DNA from: Himantopus leucocephalus
Taxonomy: Eukaryota > Chordata > Aves > Charadriiformes > Recurvirostridae
Direction: 5' to 3'
Assembly: GCA_003993805.1 (NCBI GenBank)
Contig: RSEF01000004.1
Coordinates: 7,407,206 to 7,471,205 of the forward strand
Length of the DNA: 64,000 nt
Below the pieces are notes generated by a model. The model saw only the letters and a list, made by a program, of their open reading frames with translations, ran no database searches and was not told the DNA's origin. Positions 37,415 to 48,207 of this stretch are shown here, piece after piece. How positions within the stretch are numbered: position 1 is the first letter of the stretch; each line of letters opens with the position of its first letter. The translations under genes and the position numbers were made by a program.

Positions 37415-39752
37415 ACTTTAAGACAGTTTTTCAGATAGGTTTTAATAAACGCCAAACAGTACGAATGTTCACTTAATCTAGAACATTTTAAAAAATATTT
37501 AGAGAACTTGTTAACCGAGGTTTCCAGTACTAACTTCTCCTGGCTGAGCTAAAAACCTAAAAGTGATTATCATAATCATAATGTTACATTTTTACCCTTT
37601 ATTAATTATGAAAGAATAATGGTGGAGAAAAAAAACCCACACCTTTTTCATGCGTCCATGTGCGCTCATTTCTTAATATGTAATAACCAACTTCCTTACA
37701 AGATTGTGTATTGAGTACATCTGTTTGAACTTGACTTCAATCAAGCTATAATTGGGGCAAAACATCCTTTTCAAAGTCACTTACTTTGTCCTAAAAGTGA
37801 TAAATTATAGAAGGATAGAAAAGCAGAACAAAGACAGGAAGTCTTCAGAAGAAACTGCCAGACACCAGTTCCTATACATTTACATAAGAGCAGCTCATGT
37901 AGTACTAATATGGAATTCATAGCTAAATCTCAAATTTAAAAGAGGTCACATACCACATGACAGATTTCTTGTAGAACAATCTTGATAATTTATTCATCAA
38001 GATGGTATCAACTAGGATATGACAGTGGGGAAGGGAAGTAGAAACAGAAAGAGCAGGATGGGGAAAGTTGTGGCAGAATTGTCATATACTGTGCAGTTTT
38101 TAGAACAGAAGAACATTATAGTAGAAGCCAAAATTAAAAATGAGAACTAAAAGCAGGTAAATAATATAATAAAGGAAGCTAATAAGATAGCATCATGTCT
38201 GTATAATAATTACAGTGACAAAAAGCAGGAGTGGAAGCAAAAAGCACTACAGTTGGAAAATACAATACAAAAGATCAGAATAAAGTGAACTATAAAACTG
38301 TGATTGAAGGGCACACAGCAATAAGCACAAAAATGTGGAGAGAGAATAACGTACATTTAGAACAAAACATCAGCATAGAAGCACTTGAAGAATCTCCAGT
38401 AGTTCAGATGAAGGAAAAGGAAAGATGTGTCGCTGACATGAAATTGTTGAATGAAATACAAAAGGAAAGGAATATGCAATAAAAAATTAGATATTTGCAG
38501 GAGCTAAACAAAGATGAAGAATGAAGATAAACAATGTACTCTGTATAAACAAGTGATAAATTAATAGAGAGTTATATTACAAAACAGGAAACTGAACAAT
38601 GACCTGCAGAAATAAACAAAGACACTACAGTGTATCAATAGCGTGGACAGAAATTCTTAGGGTCACAAGCAATTGAAGAGTTACTAAAAACTAAATATGG
38701 TAACGTCGTCTGTGGAAATAACAAATTAATTATTGACTGAGAAAAATGATGACACTGTAGTTTTCTTGTACTTCTTCTCACCAATTAGTAAAATTATTAT
38801 TTCTAATGGAAATTCTTAGGAGTTCTCGTTTTGAAAAAGGCAGCACAGAAGCATACAGAATTGGCTACTTAAACTGCTCAGAGGATTTCTCCAAAAGCCT
38901 TTAAAAATGGGGAAAATATGCATTGAAAATCTTACTTTGGACCACTGAAGCTTACAGAAGTATCTTCTAACTTCAGTAGAAACCAGGTTAGATGATCAGT
39001 AGATCATCTGTTCCTTGTGGGAGTACTGAGAGATGGAACACAGCTATATTTTGCCGTCCCCAATAACCGAAGTCCAAGTCTAGTGGCTCTCAAGAAACAA
39101 CACACTCACTTTTTTATCCTTCCGTTATTTGTGACAATAAGTTCAGCTAGCAGTCAGCTTGCAAGATGAGTATAGGGAGCCAGAATTACACAGCTTGCTT
39201 ACTACAGAAATTGCAACAAATCTGTTAAGCGTGACTGTTGCATGCTCAAGTACTGAATAAGATTTTTTTAAATATCAATTGAAAACACCTGAAAGTTGTT
39301 TGCTTTTCAGACGAAATAATTATAATAAAAAAAGACCTAAGTTTGAGAAAAATCTTGCAGGTTTTTCTCTCCTTTTTAGAAACGGGCCATTTTCAACAAA
39401 GAACCAATCATTTCTAAGTCCCAGAACAGAAATTGATTCTGCTTCTGTCAAGGTAGATTTGAACAGCCATTGAGAGAAGATAGAAACTACTTCAGTACTA
39501 GCTCTTCATGCTTCAGTCACAGGCCTAGTCTCTTTGTGCTATGTATTTGAGCACATAACACAACTGGACTGGATGGTCTGGAAAGCAACCAATGAGAAAC
39601 TGAAGTTCTGGCATAAACATGTTGGAAGCAGTTGTTCTATTATATACCCACACCAAGCAATGCCAATCAATCACAATTCAGACACTGAATCGAGGGTACA
39701 CTTTGGCACCAAAGGACTCTTGAAAACTGACTATATTAACAGTAACCATCTT
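37415..39752. other. Non-coding A+T-rich stretch with a purine-rich block
   Basis: About 2.3 kb without a recognised gene. Between roughly 38010 and 38520 the plus strand is purine-rich, which explains the hydrophilic plus frame at 38231-38482. A perfect 8-bp inverted repeat with a 4-nt loop lies at 38990-39009 (AGATGATC / GATCATCT). Confidence 0.45.
38990..39009. repeat. Short perfect inverted repeat
   Basis: AGATGATC at 38990-38997 pairs with GATCATCT at 39002-39009 around the loop AGTA. Eight-bp hairpins are expected by chance in 64 kb. No T-run or other context suggests a function. Confidence 0.5.
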
Positions 39753-39823
39753 CGAACTAATCCCTTTTTTCCCCTCCATAACATATGNCGAACTAATCCC
39801 TTTTTTCCCCTCCATAACATATG
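39753..39823. repeat. Perfect 35-bp repeat flanking a single N (likely unmerged contig overlap)
   Basis: The 35 bp at 39753-39787 (CGAACTAATCCC ... CATATG) recur exactly at 39789-39823, separated only by N at 39788. Exact repeats butting a single N are the signature of two contigs whose overlap was not collapsed. The biological sequence probably has one copy. The plus open frame crossing this position (39534-39899) repeats the same residues and is an artefact. Confidence 0.85.
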
Positions 39824-39838
39824 TTGCCAGGTTGTTCT

Positions 39839-40090
39839 ATCACAGCCCAGAAAGCCAGCTGCATCAAAAGAAGCGTGGGCAACAGGTCGAGGAAGGTGAT
39901 TCTGCCCCTCTACTCTCGTGAAACCCCANNNNNNNNNNNNNNNNNNNNNNNNNNNNNNNNNNNNNNNNNNNNNNNNNNNNNNNNNNNNNNNNNNNNNNNN
40001 NNNNNNNNNNNNNNNNNNNNNNNNNNNNGGGGGTTGGACTAGATGACCTTTAAAGGTCCCTTCCAACTCAAGCCATTCTACAATTCTATC
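39839..40090 (+). mobile_element. CR1 LINE interrupted by the scaffold gap
   Basis: The left part reads CACAGCCCAGAAAGCC, GCTGCATCAAAAGAAGCGTG, GGCAACAGGTCGAGGAAGGT, GATTCTGCCCCTCTACTCTC, then AACCCCA and the 100-N gap. The right part reads GGGGGTTGGACTAGATGACC, TTTAAAGGTCCCTTCCAACT, ending CTACAATTCTAT. The same text sits about 430 bp apart in the copy at 45911-46479. A single sense CR1 copy therefore spans the gap, and it starts about 70 bp further upstream within the element than the 45911 copy does. Confidence 0.9.
39929..40028. other. Scaffold gap, exactly 100 N
   Basis: A round 100-N gap of conventional size inside a CR1 copy. By comparison with the CR1 at 45911-46479, about 430 bp of element sequence would be missing, so the real gap is probably longer than drawn. 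Confidence 0.95.
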
Positions 40091-43000
40091 AACCAGCAGC
40101 AGCAGCAACAGCCTAGAGAAGCACAGGCAAATTTAACATAAATAGAAGGGAAAAAAAACTGCCCACTGCTCATAAAACATCAAGACTTCAGTCAGCCATT
40201 CAAATATTGCCGGGTATAGAGCACAGACAGGGAAGTATCACAACAGGAATCCAAAATCTGCAAAGCTACGACATTATCTTATCAGACAAATGATTGGGAT
40301 AACTCACCAGCACAGAATTTATCTCCCGTGAGAACAGAAAAAACAAGAAGAATAACCTGTTCTCAGTCATGAGCCTTATGCGTTCCAGGAAGTTTGAGGC
40401 CAGCACCACCTAGATAAAGTCAGAGCAAAATAACTAACTACCCTGGAATCACAGAAGTTCTGAATTCTTCAAATTGTGTTTTTCATGTACTGCTGCAAAA
40501 TATCTTTTTTAGTGAACATTACAAAAAAAAGTAGTCAGAAAAGACTGCCAGCTAAACACATTGTTAGACCCGCGTAAAATTTAGCATATGGAGAGACATC
40601 CACACAGTCCCTTAGCTGCAGTGGGACACCACAGATGAAAAACTGATAGGTGCTAAACTACGAGGGTGAGTTTCCAACTTCTCACCTTCTCCAATGGGAG
40701 ACTAATGCAGGAAATTAAACACCCTTCATACACAGTCTTCAGTTAATCTGAGCAGAAACTGTTACGCAAAATATGAGAGCAAAGTCTACCTAATTCCAAA
40801 TAATAGTATTGGCCTGGGCAGAAAGCTATTGTAACAGTCAAACTGGTATTTTCACAGCTTGAAATACAGCTTTGGTTTAAAAAAGGTACGTTAAAAAACA
40901 TTTTAAAATCCCACATGGAACACAAATATTTTCAGACTGGACTATAAGAACTCTCTCCCTTCCATTGTGGGGACTTAAATTAGAAACGTGCTTTGTTGAG
41001 TTAGCAGACAAAAACAAAGGCTAAGGGAAGGAGGAGAGGTCAGCAGTTTCTGTCAGTCCCAGCAGTGTCCCATGTTGCCAGCTGAAATGGCAGCGTATAT
41101 TATGAGCATCACCTTTCCCACTGTAAGTGAACATACTAAAATCCTTCAGTTTTACTTACAAAAAATGTTGGTGTTAAAATTGTGTAAGAAGTAAATAAAA
41201 GATAGCAAGATATTGAACAAACTTAAAATTATCTTAGAAAAAGACAACAGATTCGAATGAAAACTTTTTGAGAAGAAACTAATTAGCAAACCTTTCCGTA
41301 GTACATACAAGTAAACCATTTATTAGTAAAAATGTGGTATCATGTAGTTCTTTTTCCCTAAAAATAGCATGCTGCTTAACACCGCATCAAAAGGTAAAAC
41401 TTTGTGATGTGTTCCTAGAAATGCACAGGAAAGAATTCTGCACAGAAAGGAAACAAGATCCTGACTCCATATGTGGGAAACATGTCTACGTCAGCAGAGT
41501 AGACCAGCATGGAAACTCCTTTTTATACAGAAGTGTAAGAAACGTTAAGCAGGATTTTAAGAACCTCTGCAGGAAGGAATTTCTTCCTGTATTTGTCCTT
41601 CCATAGTTGCCCATGCCTGACAACATGACGGGTAAAGGTAGAGCACGAGGCAGCACAATAATCAGAACTCCTCATTCGATCAACTTGTAGAGGATAAATA
41701 ACCTTCAGCAGGAGGCATAATCTAAAGCAGTATGTTTTCATATTGCTTGCTTATATTTTCCATTAGTATTAGAAGAAAACATGAAAGAATAAAGAAACAT
41801 TTTTCTTAGCTGCAGGGATTAGGTCAGTGAAATTGCTCGGTATACGTTCCTCTGAGACTGGTGGTATCCGCGATACAAATGGTGCGTTCATCAGCTCCTA
41901 TCTAAATTACTCTTAGCATATCTGAACTTCTGGCAAATTTCAGACCAAGTGCTTCCACACTTTTTATTGTCTGAAGTTTTGTACTGATAGCAGTAAGACA
42001 CTGTAAAGTTGGAGATGAGAGATCAAATCAAAACCTAAGGTCTGTCAATCAAAAGTTTAAGCTCTGTCCTTCTAAAAAACGCTACTAAGTATTCTCAAAT
42101 ACAATTAACAATTAACACATAAAATACAATTAACACATAACAAGACACGATCAAATCCTCTGAACGGTAACGTTAGGGACAAGATGGACAGCTCTTTTTA
42201 GATAAGAGAGTTTGAAATACATGAATTTGATTAATAGTGCATAAATTGTCGATGTGTATTTTGGGATCATGAGAGCCACGGCCAGTTCATTCTGCTCTCT
42301 GCTAAAGTGCAAACTGTTTCTATGTTGCAGAGGCAGGGGGATCAGGAACAAACTTCAGGCAGCTGGTACCGAGGACTGCGTGGGCAGGCAACAGAAGTGC
42401 TTCCCAGGAGAAATGTATGAGCTTGGACTGCTATTAAAAGTTGCCAATCCACGTTCTACTTTTCATACTGAATCGAGGCCAGCGTTTATGCAAAAGCAAT
42501 CAGATGCAAAAGTGCTGGCCAAGCAGATACCACGAATATAAACATGGGATAGAGCAGGGCTGCTGGATGGCTACGTTTCCATTCAATTAAAACTTCTGGA
42601 CTGTTGTATTGAAATTTCTAGTGAAGTGGAATAACATATTTGAATTTGGTCAGTCAACTAACCGGACAACCGTCTAGTCTGCCTGGCAGCTGACAAATAG
42701 CAAGCTAGCCAGCATCCTGCCTTCCCGACCCCCCTGACTTTTCTGTCTCGCTGGAAAGAAAATGAAAGCGTATAAGGGCAATCAACCACTTCACTTCTAC
42801 TGAAAATAACAACAATCATGCATTCTCAAAAAACAAACCAACCAAAACCCCCACTGATTCTGTAAAATCTGCATTTTCAGTTAGGAAATTCCTTCCCTGG
42901 AAACAACTCCAGAAACCCAAAACTGATTCTGTGAAATCTGCATTTTCTGTTAGAAAACTGCTTCCCTAGAAACAACTTCAGTATAAGTCTCTCTCCCTAT

Positions 43001-45573
43001 TCAAATTCCATTTCACGTTGTGGCACAGTAGGGAGTTATGACTGAGGATAACCGCACACAGGTATTAATCTAGATATTTTGTTCCCATAAAGGAACTAAA
43101 ATATATCGGATTTTTTTTTTTTCTGAGACTGAAAAATATTTCATTTGCACTGAAACCAACCATCCGAAATAGCAGTGCAAAATAAGCTTATTTACTAATA
43201 TAGCAAGCAACAATTTTGCACCTTGTTGGGTAGGACTCCAGTATTAATTTGTCCTCTGACAGGTTGAAATTATTTTCTTGGTTGATAGACAAGAACTCAC
43301 AAGAAGCCTTGTAATTTAATTCATCTTTTTGGTTCTCCATTAAACATCCAAAACTATGTGTGTTGATAAAACATTGCAATAACTCACAACAACTCCAGGT
43401 GTAATAGGTCTCGTATATTCTCAAAAAATTATAGTAAAGTCAAAACCCATGATCAGTAGGAAACAAATAAGTTCACACCTTGGCTTCAAAATCCAAAAGG
43501 CTTTAAGATTCTTCAAAAGACTCCAAGAATCTTCAGACTTCTCTGCGTAAAGGCCACTCAAAATCTTTTCCTAGGTTTTCATAATAACCAAACTGTGCAA
43601 GAAAAGGTACAGACTTTCTCTGTACTTTTTAGCCATTTTCATCTATAGTTTTATAATACCTTTTCTGCTTCTTTATTGTAACTATTAACAGATCTGTGCA
43701 AAAGACTGCTTGTAGTTTTCTCATACAGAAAGACATTTTATTGAATTAATGAGATTATGGTTCTTGGTTTGGAATACTTGTAGTACTTAGACTTAATATA
43801 AGAATTGTCACAGTTGATCGGAGATGTGAAACGCACCTTATAATTAAGACCTGTATAAGACGACATTGTCTATACTTTTCAGCTGTTCACTTATACATCA
43901 ACAGATTATATAGGCTACTTAGCACTTTGTGTTGTAAACACCTTATTGCAAGGAAACAAGACCTTGCATTCCTTATCAAGAAAATTATATTTCCAAGCAA
44001 TTTTTCTTATGATGCTCTATCATCAAATTTAGCGAACAAGGAAAATTGCCCCAGAGATAATACCTTTGCTATTACCACCAAAGAGAATCTTTACCAGTAA
44101 ATCCGAAGGACAGCTGACATTTAATCACTGACAAATTCTTGCTATTTTTTAATGTAATGTGTATGAAGCTTTTAAAATTGTATGTATCAATAAGCTGACC
44201 TTTGACTTAGCAAAATGTCCGGCAGCTTTGTATTCTGAAGGATTCAAATGCAGCGCACGATAAAATGTGCAACAATAAGTTGTCATTTTGTAGTGATATC
44301 AATTGTCCAAAAAGCAGTTATTTGTTGCAGCCATTTAATGTTTAGTCACTGTAGGATCTGCAGGACTAGTATCCCTCGCTTTATAGATTAATATTTTAGC
44401 TTTGGGAAGAATCTTGGGGTGCACTCCATTGATGTCCAATTACACGAAAAGAGGTAGATATGATTATGTATGCCTAAAATGCTTTCATTAATTTATGTGC
44501 CATCAGTCACTTCTACACTAATTTCTGATACTGCATGGACTAGCTTAAGCAGTGTGAAACCAAATATTTAAACTCTTCCACTAATATTTATAGACAAAAT
44601 GTCATTTCTCATAAATATTGATTCAGTTTCACCTATTTTTATGTGTAGCGTAAGTACTCAAAATGAATAAAATTCCCAGAGCTATGTTCTACTGTGTAGG
44701 TATCAAAATAGAAATGCTTTTCTTAGATCTTCAGTTGCTACTGACTGTGAATACTTTAAACTACAGGGAAGGATACAGATGTAAGTTCCAAAATAAGCTT
44801 TGAGTTCCTTCCTTACAAAAATCTGTGACTTTTAAAACACAGGTGAGAGTTCTACTCCTCAGTAGATTCTGGCCTGTGATATACAAAGATGCAAGCTGCA
44901 TTACGAAGCATTTAGTTAACAACAAACACATCTCTAGATGCCATCAATTTCAGAAAACCTTACTCAGAAATGGTAAATCACACTGATTTATGCAAGAATG
45001 GATGAATAAAAATCCCCCAAATTTTCTTTTAATAAAGAAACAAATATTTTGGAGCAAACAAAAAAAAACCAAACACAACCCCAAACCCCAGTAAAACTGT
45101 ATCCTTGGTTTTCTTTAGAACGTAATAATAGCTATTTCTTCACATAGGTATAGTGTTTACTAGGAAATCTGCTCCTAGAGTAAGCTATTATTACTTCAGC
45201 AGTCTCCAGGCTCCAAAAGGAATGAAAATAGCTTCAAAACTGCAGGATGTTCATGAAATGGAGAAATGGATGATGAATTTGTGCTACTTACTGCATATTG
45301 TCAATTGTTTGCTTTTCATCATAAACTGAAAAGACTGCACCGACCAGCCACTTGGAAGCAGGGCCAGTGTGAGGACTAGGTAAAAGAGGAGGCTGCCTAA
45401 CCTAGCAGGAAATAAATAACAGCAAAAGATGCAAATCTGTTAGCATGGAACATCTATTATTCATCTGCAGTAATTTGTTGCCTGGCAAGAGCTGGTGAAT
45501 CCAATTTTGAGAGAATTTTACAGTGAGTTAAGAAGTTCACAAAGGAAACTCAGTAAAAATATTCTTTCCTGTT
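40091..45573. other. Non-coding A+T-rich stretch with an imperfect tandem repeat
   Basis: About 5.5 kb without a recognised gene. Plus frames at 41334-41606 and 42254-42541 read as hydrophilic protein-like sequence. The second follows an acceptor-like TTTCTATGTTGCAG at 42319-42332, but neither shows a known domain. A 69-bp imperfect tandem repeat is at 42853-42982. A T-run occurs near 43111-43122. Confidence 0.45.
42853..42982 (+). repeat. Imperfect tandem duplication, period 69 bp
   Basis: ACTGATTCTGTAAAATCTGC at 42853 recurs as ACTGATTCTGTGAAATCTGC at 42922. The match continues through GCATTTTC, TTCCCTGGAAACAACT versus TTCCCTAGAAACAACT, and CCAG versus TCAG, with about eight mismatches over 60 bp. 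Mismatch density marks it as much older than the perfect duplication at 22103. Confidence 0.85.
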
Positions 45574-45636
45574 CTAGAAATAAGCTAAAGTCATCACTGG
45601 AAATNCTAGAAATAAGCTAAAGTCATCACTGGAAAT
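45574..45636. repeat. Perfect 31-bp repeat flanking a single N (likely unmerged contig overlap)
   Basis: CTAGAAATAAGC ... ACTGGAAAT at 45574-45604 is repeated exactly at 45606-45636 around the N at 45605. As at 39788, this looks like an uncollapsed contig overlap rather than biology. Confidence 0.85.
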
Positions 45637-45644
45637 CTGTTGTC

Positions 45645-45679
45645 TTTAACCTGACTGGAGTTAAACAAATCAACGGTCA
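45645..45679 (+). repeat. 35-bp direct repeat, copy 1 (contig bubble)
   Basis: TTTAACCTGACTGGAG ... CAACGGTCA here recurs exactly at 46749-46783, immediately after the single N at 46748. The two sequences diverge right after the shared 35 bp (GCATCACAC here, TGTGCTGG there), so two alternative continuations exist from one anchor. Confidence 0.85.
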
Positions 45680-45910
45680 GCATCACACTAACAGCTGGAG
45701 ATGGGAATGTTGAAATTTCTTACGGCAAAGGTCTGCTTCGCTCTCAGATGGTACAGGAGAGGCAGCAGAAGGAATGAAAGGGAGAGGCTCTGGATCACTG
45801 CAGGTGATCTGAAGAATGGTGAAAGGTCTTCCTCACTCACAAAAAGGGTGGGGAACAGCACAGCTAAGATCTGAAATCATCTCCAGATAATCCCTCCAGC
45901 ATACTGTAAC

Positions 45911-46479
45911 CTGGGCTGCATCAAAAGCAGCGTGGGCAGCAGGTCAAGGGAGGTGATTCTGCCCTTCTACTCACCTCTCTTGAAACCCCACCTGGAGCAC
46001 TGCATCCAGCTCTGGGGTTCCCAACATAAGAAGGACATGGACCTGTGGGAGCAAGTCCAGACGAGGGCCACAAAAATGATCAGAGGCTGAGAGAGCTGAG
46101 GTTTTTTCAGCCTGGAGAAAAGAAGGCTCCAGGGAGAACTTATAGCGGCCTTCCAGTACCTAAAGGGGCTACAGAAAAGATGGGGACAAACTTTGCAGTG
46201 GGGTCTGTTGCAATAGGACAAGAGATAATGGCTTTAAACTAAAAGAGGGAAGATTTAGACTCAATACAAGGAAGAAATTTTTGTACTCTGAGGGTGGTGA
46301 GACACTGGCCCAGGTTGCCCAGAGAGGTGGTAGATGCCCCGTCCCTGGAAACGTTCAAGGTCAGGTTGGACGGGGCTCTGAGCAACCTGCTCTAGTGGAA
46401 GATGTCCCTGCCCATTGCAGGGGGGGTTGGACTAGATGACCTTTAAAGGTCCCTTCCAACCCAAACTGTTCTATGATAC
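45911..46479 (+). mobile_element. CR1 LINE, 3' portion (~570 bp), best-preserved copy
   Basis: A sense CR1 copy with all 3' landmarks: CTGGGCTGCATCAAAAGCAG, GGTCAAGGGAGGTGATTCTG, CACCTGGAGCACTGCATCCA, AGCTCTGGGGTTCCCAACAT, AGAACTTATAGCGGCCTTCC, AGTACCTAAAGGGGCTACAG, GCCCAGAGAGGTGGTAGATG, GACGGGGCTCTGAGCAACCT, GGGGGGTTGGACTAGATGAC, ending GTTCTATGATAC. A short internal deletion near 46080 removes the usual text between the ATGATCAGAGG and GCTGAGAGAGCTGAGG blocks. The open frames at 45967-46221, 46045-46242 and 46361-46552 lie within or across it and are not genes. The element sits between the two copies of the 35-bp repeat, inside the doubtful contig 45606-46747. Confidence 0.95.
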
Positions 46480-47520
46480 CAAACCCACATTTGTTATGGC
46501 AGTGACTGGCAATAGTAACAGACAAGCTGGTTTTACCAGCAGCACTTTGCAATGACCTAAATTTGTTTTACCTGAAATTAATCCCATGGGACCATGGGTA
46601 GGCACACTCCCTTTTTAGCTGATACAGCACAAAACCACACAACTTGTTCCATTAACAACACAAACATAGGAAAAATGCTCCTACATTCACTGGATCTATA
46701 TTAGCTTTCTAAAAATTTGGCTACAAAAGGAAGATTTTCCTAACAAANTTTAACCTGACTGGAGTTAAACAAATCAACGGTCATGTGCTGGAATTCATGT
46801 GCTGGTTAATACACTGGGGAACAGACAGAATTTCTACTTCATCCACTAAAGCAGAAAGAAGAAAACCAATCTGATTTTTTTTTCTTTTCTGTGCCATAGG
46901 AATAAAATTAGCACAGATTTTGTTCATAATTAAAACATAAGTTTATTGATTTTGAGAGTGATGTGATGCTAACGAAATTGAAAAGTTTTGTTCATAAACG
47001 CTGACTTGTCCAGCAAAGAAACAATTTTTTTTAAAGAAGCAATTAATCACTTTTAGAATTGTAATGTCTAATAAAAGAAAAACTTAGTTCACTCTTACTC
47101 TGACTTCCTATTACAAGCTACAATTTATACTATATTAAAAATCCTCCTAAAGGTAAGAAATTTGACATAGAAAAAAATTAATATAAAATCTAATTACATT
47201 TAATTTGATTAAATTAGAATGGACTATTCTGTAATTTCATTTAATTCAGGACATTTGTAAAACAGCAGGATTACTAACAAAGCCTAACACCCACCCCACT
47301 TCACCCACCTCCACCCCTGCCAAAGTTACAGACTTTATCAACTGTCTACCTTTCTCTCCACTACCGAAGAGATGAGAATGGAAATCTCATGTTCTGGGCC
47401 AAATTCTGCCATAGGCAGCCACTTTACGCTCCGCTGACCCGAATCTGTGTTACTTCGATCTCTAGTTTTAAAGGCAGAGAAAAAAATAGGGCATAAGGAG
47501 GGCAGAGTATTTCTACAACT
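46480..47520. other. Non-coding A+T-rich stretch containing a contig join
   Basis: About 1 kb without a recognised gene. A single N lies at 46748. Around 47150-47250 the sequence is almost pure A+T. Confidence 0.5.
46748..46783 (+). repeat. Single N followed by 35-bp direct repeat, copy 2
   Basis: The N at 46748 is followed at 46749-46783 by an exact copy of 45645-45679. This places the start of the next contig 1.1 kb back in the sequence already traversed. See the finding on alternative paths. Confidence 0.85.
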
Positions 47521-47586
47521 TGCTATTTCTCTGAAAATGTATGGGAATCTCACTGCTATTTCTCTGAAAATGAAAAAGAATCTCAC
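47521..47586 (+). repeat. Tandem duplication, period 33 bp
   Basis: TGCTATTTCTCTGAAAATG begins at 47521 and again at 47554, each followed by GAATCTCAC. There are four mismatches, all within the TATGGG versus AAAAAG part. Because 33 is a multiple of three, open frames on both strands (47447-47767 plus, 47338-47601 minus) pass through. No protein evidence supports either frame. Confidence 0.85.
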
Positions 47587-47970
47587 TGCTTGTCTCATCA
47601 CATTTACCCTAAAAGAACTGCCAATTCACACTAGTAAAACCTTTTCCTTTTCAGGAAAGGAGCTTTGTTCTGGCATAAGCCTGGCTTCACACGTTCTGTT
47701 CATTGCTGATATTCCTGATCTTAATAGATGTGGGATGAGACGGTCATGCTCTATATTGCCCAACTAAGGAGTTAAACCTTCAATCTGATGAAGGACCACA
47801 GCCAAAAATCTACTTTAAATGAACCCCTCTTGTGTGTTTTTCATAATGTGCAATTTAACCGAGCTGCAAGCCCCGGGTACTCAAACTCCATTCTTTCAAC
47901 AGGAAGAACTTTTTAGAATGCTGTTTTTCTCTTTTTGCCAACGAAGCTGACTTTGTAAGTTGTCTGATGA

Positions 47971-48207
47971 TTATTCTCAAAACAGATTCCTCTGAAGAGA
48001 TTTGATGCTTCCTTTGTGAAGTGTTTTGCTAATCACATCTTTTAACTTTGTTCACTGAAGAGAAGATACTTAGCCAGTCAAAGAAACTTNTTATTCTCAA
48101 AACAGATTCCTCTGAAGAGATTTGATGCTTCCTTCATGAAGTGTTTTGCTAATCATGTCTTTTAACTTTGTTCACTGAAGAGAAGACACTTAGCCAGTCA
48201 AAGAAAT
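47971..48207 (+). repeat. 119-bp direct duplication around a single N, 94% identical
   Basis: 47971-48089 and 48091-48207 start identically (TTATTCTCAAAACAGATTCC) and align without gaps. I count seven differences, all transitions. Two pairs of adjacent differences are TG versus CA (48015-48016) and CA versus TG (48036-48037). The N at 48090 separates them. Unlike the other N-flanking repeats, the copies are not identical, so either a real tandem duplication or two divergent haplotypes or paralogues were joined. Confidence 0.8.

Noticed and set aside
39534..40108. Frames running through Ns and the scaffold gap
   Set aside because: They depend on unknown bases and on a duplicated contig overlap. 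The real sequence would be different.
40622..40665. 44-bp plus-strand segment between GCTGCAG and GG/GTGAGT, open in one frame
   Set aside because: Too short to distinguish from chance, and the pyrimidine tract before it is weak.
45967..46552. Open frames within the CR1 at 45911-46479
   Set aside because: They are translations of CR1 3' sequence on either strand, not genes.
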